A DNA stretch of 64,000 nucleotides from Mycobacterium sp. WUMAC-067 (lineage in GTDB: Bacteria; Actinomycetota; Actinomycetes; Mycobacteriales; Mycobacteriaceae), in assembly GCF_020217485.1 (NCBI RefSeq), contig NZ_JAEKMI010000015.1, positions 62,001 through 126,000 on the forward strand, in the 5' to 3' direction. Under the pieces are notes generated by a model. The model was not told where the DNA came from and searched no databases. It saw only the letters and a list, made by a program, of their open reading frames with translations. The translations under genes and the position numbers were made by a program. Every line of letters begins with the position of its first letter. The stretch's first letter is position 1. Positions 58,408 to 64,000 of this stretch are shown here, one piece after another.

Positions 58408-61323
58408 TTAGACGGTCGACCGGGGGATGGGGATCTCGGCCGTGGGGGCGTCCGCGTCGTCGTCCTCGCGCAGCAGGGTGCGCACCGACGGGCGCGTGCC
58501 CACCGAGCGGAGCAACAGGCTGGCCGGCCGCGGCCGAACCAACAGCGGCCACCAGAACCACCGCCCGAGCAGGGCAGCGATGGTAGGAGTCATGAACGAC
58601 CGCACGATCAAGGTGTCGAACATCAGGCCCAGGCCGATCGTGGTACCGACCTGACCGATGATGCGCAAGTCGCTGACCACCATCGATGCCATGGTGAACG
58701 CGAACACCAGGCCCGCGTTCGTCACGACCTTTCCGGTACCGCCCATCGCGCGAATGATGCCCGTGTTGATGCCGGCGGCTATCTCCTCTTTCATGCGGGA
58801 CACCAACAGCAGGTTGTAGTCCGACCCGACAGCCAGCAAGACGATGACCGACATCGGCAGCACCATCCAGTACAGCTCGATGCCGAAGATGTATTGCCAG
58901 ATTAGGACCGACAACCCGAAGGAGGCGCCCAACGAAAGGGTCACCGTGCCCACGATGACAAGGGCGGCGATAAAACTTCGGGTGATGATGAGCATGATGA
59001 TGAAGATCAGACACAGCGCGCCAACGCCGGCGATCAAGAGGTCGTAGGTCGAACCGTCCCGGAAGTCCTTGAAGGTCGACGCGGTACCCGCGATATTGAT
59101 CTTGGCGTTTTCGAGGGGCGTGTTCTTGAGCGCTTCTTCGGCCGCCTGCCTGATCTTGTCGATGCGGGCCACGCTTTCCGACGTTGCCGGGTCACCGCGG
59201 TGCGAAATGATGAAGCGGGCGGCCTTTCCGTCCGGCGACAAGAATTGGCTCATCGCTTTCTTGAAGTCCGCATTGTCGAAGATGTCCGGCGGCAGATAGA
59301 ACGAGTCGTCATTTTTGGAGGCGTCGAAAGCCTCGCCCATGGCAACGGCGTCCTTGTTGTTGCTGTCCATCTGGCCGATGATCCCGGACATGGTGCTGTG
59401 ATTGGTTAGCATCATCTGTCGCATATCCTCGGACATCGCGATCATCGGCGGGTACTGCTCGAGCAGCTGCGGCATCAGCTTGTCCATATTGTCGAGATCT
59501 TTGAGAAGATCCGTCAGTTTGTCGCTGAGCGTATCGACGCCGTCGAGAATTTCGAAAATTTGTCGCAACGACCAGCATATCGGGATGTCATAGCAGTGCT
59601 TTTCCCAGTAGAAATAGCTGCGCAAGGGCCGGAAGAAATCCTCGAAGTCGGACATGTGGCCGCGTAGCTCATAAATGACTTCGGCCATTTCCTTGGTCTT
59701 GACGATCGTGTCGTGCGTGATATCCGTCATGCGCTTCTGCAATGAATAGATGCGCTTCATGATCTCGATTTGCTTGGCCATCATGTCCGCCTGGACGAGC
59801 ATGTCGTCCATACGCAGCTGCATGTATTTGATGTCTTGACTCATCATCGCCTGCTGCATGCTGAGCAGGAACGGGATCGACGTGTGCTGGATCGGTGTTC
59901 CCTCCGGCCGCGTGATGCCCTGCACCCGAGAAATCCCGTGAACCCCGAAGATTGCCTTGGCAAGCCTGTGCAGCACTAGGAAGTCCGCCGAGTTTCGCAA
60001 GTCGTGATCGGCCTCGATCATCACGATTTCGGGCATCATCCGCGATTGATTGAAGTGACGATCGGCGGCCGCGTACCCGACGTTGGCGGGAACGCTGTTG
60101 GGCATATACAGCCGGTTGTTGTAGCTCGTCTTATAACCGGGCAAAGTGGCCAGGCCGACGATGGCGATCGCTATCGTCGCGCACAGAATGGGCGCGGGCC
60201 AGCGGACGATCGCCGTGCCGATCCGGCGCCAGCGGCCGAACCCGATCGTGCGCGTCGGGTCGAATAATCCGACGCCACCACCGACGGTCAGCACCGCCGG
60301 AACCAGGGTCAGGGCGATCAGGACGGAAATCAGCATGCCCAACGAGCAAGGCAGGCCCATGGTTTGGAAGATGGGCATGCGGGTGAAGCTCAGGCACAAC
60401 ATGGCCCCGGCGATCGTCAGACCGGAGCCCAAAACCACGGGGGAGACGCTGCGATAGGTGGTGAAGAACGCGGTTTCCCGGTCCTCGCCGGCCTGACGCG
60501 CCTCTTGATAGCGGCCGAAGAAGAAGATCGCGTAGTCGGTTCCGGCGGCCATTGCCAGTGCCACCAGCAGGTTGACGGCAAAGGTTGAGAGTGCGATGAG
60601 GTTGTGGTCGGCGATAAAGGCGATGACACCGCGCGCGGCAAAGACTTCGATGCCCACCGTGAGCAGCAACAGGATCACGGTGATCACCGAGCGGTACACG
60701 AAAAGCAGCACGATGAAAATGATCAAGGCGCCGATCATCGTCATCTTCAGAATGGATCGGTCGCCGGCGAGCTGCATATCGGAAAACAGCGCCGCCGGGC
60801 CGGTCACATAGGCCTGAATTCCGGGAGGCGGCGGCGTCCGCTCGATGATGTCGCGGATCGCCGCGACAGATTCCTGACCCTGGGTGGTGCCCTGGTTGCC
60901 CGCCAGATTCAACTGCACATAGACGGCCTTGCCGTCGGGACTTTGGGCGCCCGCCGCGGTGAGGCGGTCCCCCCACAAATCCTGCACGTGCTCGATGTGC
61001 TTGGTGTCGCTTTTGAGCTCACGAACCAATTTGGCGTAGTAGGCGTGCGCAGAGTCTCCGAGCTGCTGCTGCCCCTCGATCACCAGCATCGCGAAGCTGT
61101 CGGAATCGGACTCCTTGAAGTCCCTGCCCATGCGCTGCATGGCCTGGACCGCCGGGGCGTCCTGAGGGGCCAGCGGCACCGAATGCTGTTGGCCGACGAT
61201 CTCGAGCCGCGGGACGCCGAAGGTCACCAGCAGGGTCAGCGCCACCCACCCGATGATGATGAGCGCCGCAAAGCGACGGATGTTCCGGGCGATGCGGGGA
61301 GGCCGAGTCCCTTGGGTCGTCAT
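58408..61323 (-). CDS. MmpL-family lipid transporter (GPL MmpL4-like)
   Basis: The 971-aa RND-type transporter has twelve spans in two halves, with large extracytoplasmic loops after TM1 and TM7. The second loop (about 450-690) includes the Cys-containing segment [20 protein letters not shown] and a helical coiled part. Family motifs [21 protein letters not shown] and [16 protein letters not shown] (proton-relay DY pairs) are present. It is the downstream partner of a second MmpL gene 89 bp before it. The mmpL4a/mmpL4b pair with mmpS4 exports GPL. The end has the acidic tail [13 protein letters not shown]. Confidence 0.94.
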   Translation of the reverse strand: MTTQGTRPPRIARNIRRFAALIIIGWVALTLLVTFGVPRLEIVGQQHSVPLAPQDAPAVQAMQRMGRDFKESDSDSFAMLVIEGQQQLGDSAHAYYAKLVRELKSDTKHIEHVQDLWGDRLTAAGAQSPDGKAVYVQLNLAGNQGTTQGQESVAAIRDIIERTPPPPGIQAYVTGPAALFSDMQLAGDRSILKMTMIGALIIFIVLLFVYRSVITVILLLLTVGIEVFAARGVIAFIADHNLIALSTFAVNLLVALAMAAGTDYAIFFFGRYQEARQAGEDRETAFFTTYRSVSPVVLGSGLTIAGAMLCLSFTRMPIFQTMGLPCSLGMLISVLIALTLVPAVLTVGGGVGLFDPTRTIGFGRWRRIGTAIVRWPAPILCATIAIAIVGLATLPGYKTSYNNRLYMPNSVPANVGYAAADRHFNQSRMMPEIVMIEADHDLRNSADFLVLHRLAKAIFGVHGISRVQGITRPEGTPIQHTSIPFLLSMQQAMMSQDIKYMQLRMDDMLVQADMMAKQIEIMKRIYSLQKRMTDITHDTIVKTKEMAEVIYELRGHMSDFEDFFRPLRSYFYWEKHCYDIPICWSLRQIFEILDGVDTLSDKLTDLLKDLDNMDKLMPQLLEQYPPMIAMSEDMRQMMLTNHSTMSGIIGQMDSNNKDAVAMGEAFDASKNDDSFYLPPDIFDNADFKKAMSQFLSPDGKAARFIISHRGDPATSESVARIDKIRQAAEEALKNTPLENAKINIAGTASTFKDFRDGSTYDLLIAGVGALCLIFIIMLIITRSFIAALVIVGTVTLSLGASFGLSVLIWQYIFGIELYWMVLPMSVIVLLAVGSDYNLLLVSRMKEEIAAGINTGIIRAMGGTGKVVTNAGLVFAFTMASMVVSDLRIIGQVGTTIGLGLMFDTLIVRSFMTPTIAALLGRWFWWPLLVRPRPASLLLRSVGTRPSVRTLLREDDDADAPTAEIPIPRSTV

Positions 61324-61412
61324 GCGGCCCCCAGCGTGTCTGCGGCGCTATCGCCCTGCGCCACGATGTTCCCCACGGTTGCTGTTCCCATCCTGAAGTG
61401 GAAAGCCGCCAC

Positions 61413-64000
61413 TTATTGCGACTGCTTGAGCAGCAACGAACGCACCAACGGACGAGGCCCCGTGGGACGCAGCATCGTGCTGGCGGGGCGGGGGCGTACC
61501 AGCTGTGGCCACCAGAACCAGCGCCCCAGCAATGCAGCCACAGAGGGCGTCATGAATGCGCGCACCACCAAGGTGTCAAACAACAGTCCCAAACCGATGG
61601 TGGTCCCCAATTGGGCGATGCTGCGCAGGTCGCTGACCACCATCGAGGCCATGGTGAATGCGAACACCAGGCCGGCGTTCGTCACGACCTTGCCGGTGCC
61701 GCCCATGGCGCGAATGATTCCGGTGTGGATTCCGGCGGCCAATTCCTCCTTCATGCGGGAGACCAGTAGCAGGTTGTAGTCGGAGCCGACCGCCAACAGC
61801 ACGATCACCGAGGTGGACAGCACCGTCCAGTGCAGCTGCATGCCAAGCAGGTACTGCCAGACCAACACGGACAGCCCGAAGGATGCCCCGAGGGATAGCA
61901 AAACCGTGCCGACGATCACCATGGCGGCAATAAAACTTCGCGTCATGATCAGCATGATGATGAAGATGAGGCAGATCGCGGAGACGCCGGCGATCAGGAG
62001 GTCGAACTTGGATCCGTCCACCAAATCTTTGGTGATCGCCGCCGTGCCGGTGAGATAGATCTTGGCGTTTTCGAGGGGCGTTCCCTTGAGCGATTCTTCG
62101 GCCGCCGTCTTGATCTGCTCCACCCGCGAGAGGCCCTCGGGTGTCGCCGGGTCACCCCGCTGCGAGATGAGCAGGCGGAAGTCCTTCCCGTCCGGCGACA
62201 TGAACACCTTCTCGACCCGCTTGAAGGCGTCGGAGCCGTTGATGATCCCCGGCGGCAGGTAGAAGGAATCGTCGTTTCTGGAGGCATCGAACGCCTGTCC
62301 CATGACACTCGGATCCTTGGCGCTCGAATCCATCTGGCCCATCACCCCGGACATGGTGCTGTGCATGGTCAGCATCATGTTGCGCATGCCCGACATGGTT
62401 TCGATCATGGGCGGGATCTGCATGACCAGTTGCGGAAGGATCATGTCCAGCTGGTCGAGGTTTTTCACCATCTCGCCCAATTTGTCGCTGATCTCGTCAA
62501 CGCCGTCGAGCGCATCGAAGATGGACCTCAGGGAGTAACAAATCGGAATGTCGTAGCAGTGTTTTTCCCAGTAGAAATAGCTGCGAATCGGCCGGAAGAA
62601 ATCCTCGAAATCCGAAACACGATCCCGCAGCTCCGACGTGATGTCCTGCATTTCATGCGTCGTCTGGACCATGTGGTGGGTCGTGGCGACGAGTTCCTTC
62701 ATCAGGCCCAGCATGTGCTGCATGATGCCGATCATTTTCCCGAGCTCTTCGGCCTGGACGAGCATGTCGTTCATGCGGTCTTTTTGGAAGGCCATGTTCT
62801 GCATCTGGCTGGCCTGACCCATGCTGATGATCCACGGAATCGTGGTGTGTTGCAGGGGAACACCTTCGGGACGGGTGACGGTCTGCACCGTGGCAATCCC
62901 CGGAACCCCGAGCACGGCCTTGGCAACTTTGTTGATCACCAACATATCGGTCGGATTACGCAAATCATGATCGGTCTCGACCAACAGAATCTCGGGCATT
63001 TGCATCCGCTGGCCCGGAAAGTGCCGCGCCGCCGCCGCGTACCCCACATTGGCGGGAATGCTTTGCGGAATGAATTTCTGGTCGTCATAACTGGGGTGGT
63101 AATTCGGTAGGGCCAACAGGCCGATCAGTGCAATGGCCAACGAGGCAACCAGAATGGGCGCCGGCCACCGGACGATGGCCGTACCGATCCGTCGCCACCG
63201 GCGGGCCGAGATCGCCCGCCGAGGCTCGAACAGGCCGAACCGGGCTCCGGCGGCCAGCAGCGCCGGCCCCAGCGTCAGCGCAATCAGCACCGCAACCGCT
63301 ATGCCGACCGCGCACGGGATACCGAGCGGTTGGAAAAACGGGAGACGGGTGAAGCTGAGGCAGAGCACCGCGCCGGCAATGGTCAAGCCGGAGGCCAACA
63401 CAACCTTCGCGACCCCAGCGAAAGTGGTGTAAAAGGCGTCTTCGCGACTTTCACCGGCCTGCCGAGCCTCTTGATATCGGCCGACGAAGAAAATGCCGTA
63501 GTCGGTTCCCGTCGCGATGACGGCGGCGACCAGCAAGTTGACGGCAAAAGTGGTAAGGCCGACCAGCCCGAGATGGCCGAGAAGCGCGACCATTCCGCGC
63601 GCGATCTGCAATTCCAGACCGACGATGAGCAACAGAAGGATGACGGTGACAATCGATCGATAAACGATCAGCAACGTCAGGAAAATCACGCAAAGGCTGG
63701 CCAAAGTCACCAGCATGACCGTCTTCGCGCCGGCGCTGTTCATGTCCGCGACGATGGCCGCGGGTCCGGTGACATAGACCTTGAGCCCGGGCGGGGGAGA
63801 AGCCTCCTGCACGATCTTTCTCACTGCGGCCACAGATTCGTCGCCCGCGGCCGCGCCCGCGTTTCCGTTCAGGTTCACCTGAACGTATGCGGCTTTGCCG
63901 TCCTGGCTTTGCGCGGCGCCGCGGGTAAGCGGATCGCCCCAGAAGTCCTGGACATGCTGCACGTGCGTGCGGTCGGCCTCCAACTGGCGAACCAAGCGGT
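61413..64000 (-). CDS. MmpL-family lipid transporter, 5' end outside window
   Basis: About 862 residues, the C-terminal part of a second MmpL, are present; the N-terminal end including TM1 lies past base 64000. [21 protein letters not shown] and [16 protein letters not shown] (proton-relay), the [16 protein letters not shown] loop and the C-terminal [12 protein letters not shown] are visible. It is close to the adjacent MmpL over its whole length and is transcribed first, so the order on the minus strand is mmpL - mmpL. A small mmpS gene and, in MAC, mbtH-mps1-mps2 would be expected further right. Confidence 0.94.
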   Translation of the reverse strand, partial: RLVRQLEADRTHVQHVQDFWGDPLTRGAAQSQDGKAAYVQVNLNGNAGAAAGDESVAAVRKIVQEASPPPGLKVYVTGPAAIVADMNSAGAKTVMLVTLASLCVIFLTLLIVYRSIVTVILLLLIVGLELQIARGMVALLGHLGLVGLTTFAVNLLVAAVIATGTDYGIFFVGRYQEARQAGESREDAFYTTFAGVAKVVLASGLTIAGAVLCLSFTRLPFFQPLGIPCAVGIAVAVLIALTLGPALLAAGARFGLFEPRRAISARRWRRIGTAIVRWPAPILVASLAIALIGLLALPNYHPSYDDQKFIPQSIPANVGYAAAARHFPGQRMQMPEILLVETDHDLRNPTDMLVINKVAKAVLGVPGIATVQTVTRPEGVPLQHTTIPWIISMGQASQMQNMAFQKDRMNDMLVQAEELGKMIGIMQHMLGLMKELVATTHHMVQTTHEMQDITSELRDRVSDFEDFFRPIRSYFYWEKHCYDIPICYSLRSIFDALDGVDEISDKLGEMVKNLDQLDMILPQLVMQIPPMIETMSGMRNMMLTMHSTMSGVMGQMDSSAKDPSVMGQAFDASRNDDSFYLPPGIINGSDAFKRVEKVFMSPDGKDFRLLISQRGDPATPEGLSRVEQIKTAAEESLKGTPLENAKIYLTGTAAITKDLVDGSKFDLLIAGVSAICLIFIIMLIMTRSFIAAMVIVGTVLLSLGASFGLSVLVWQYLLGMQLHWTVLSTSVIVLLAVGSDYNLLLVSRMKEELAAGIHTGIIRAMGGTGKVVTNAGLVFAFTMASMVVSDLRSIAQLGTTIGLGLLFDTLVVRAFMTPSVAALLGRWFWWPQLVRPRPASTMLRPTGPRPLVRSLLLKQSQ

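Overview
The window comes from a slow-growing, glycopeptidolipid (GPL)-producing mycobacterium, most likely a member of the Mycobacterium avium complex or a close relative. The evidence is the high GC content, the unmistakable fabG1-inhA-hemH block, the mutA-mutB-meaB-lipL block in the order of M. tuberculosis Rv1483-Rv1497, and a following run of GPL-type sugar, methyl, acyl, export (DrrABC) and MmpL genes. Family and synteny assignments are from memory and reading by eye; no search was run.

Layout. 1-649: frameshifted DUF559/AbiEi-like gene cut by the window edge. 650-7.3 kb: conserved chromosomal core (fabG1, inhA, hemH, NfeD/SPFH pair, DoxX-like, deazaflavin-type reductase, proline-rich membrane protein). 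7.6-9.8 kb: OmpR-type two-component system whose sensor carries a long proline-rich loop. 9.9-23.1 kb: an insert with lower GC in parts, holding a 10.3-kb NRPS with the exact domain plan of Mps1 of GPL synthesis (C-A-T-E-C-A-T-E-C), an unrecognised 257-aa protein, a fatty-acid-desaturase-like protein and a transposase remnant. 23.4-32.3 kb: core again (proline-rich secreted protein, trypsin-like protease, TVP38/TMEM64 protein, methylmalonyl-CoA mutase operon with its MeaB chaperone, LipL-type esterase). 32.5-55.7 kb: GPL decoration genes (acyltransferase, two tandem sulfotransferases, epimerase, methyltransferases, three GT1 glycosyltransferases, a minus-strand operon with a polysaccharide pyruvyl transferase, then GDP-mannose dehydratase/reductase, FkbM methyltransferase and GT2). 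55.7-64 kb: DrrABC transporter and two MmpL proteins (the second cut by the window end).

How it fits together. The NRPS would build acyl-D-Phe-D-Thr and hand it to a partner that starts with an A domain (Mps2), which is not next to it and not in the window. The 36-55 kb genes would make 6-deoxy sugars, attach them and methylate, acylate, pyruvylate or sulfate them. DrrABC and the MmpL pair would move the product across the membrane.

The most interesting unexplained signals are two. One is the orphan Mps1-like NRPS island. The other is a tandem CTTCAG-N5-CTTCAG operator with a fixed 10-bp spacing to a -10 box, found in front of exactly three genes: the two-component system itself and two proline-rich envelope proteins. 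One of those is now separated from the system by the NRPS island.
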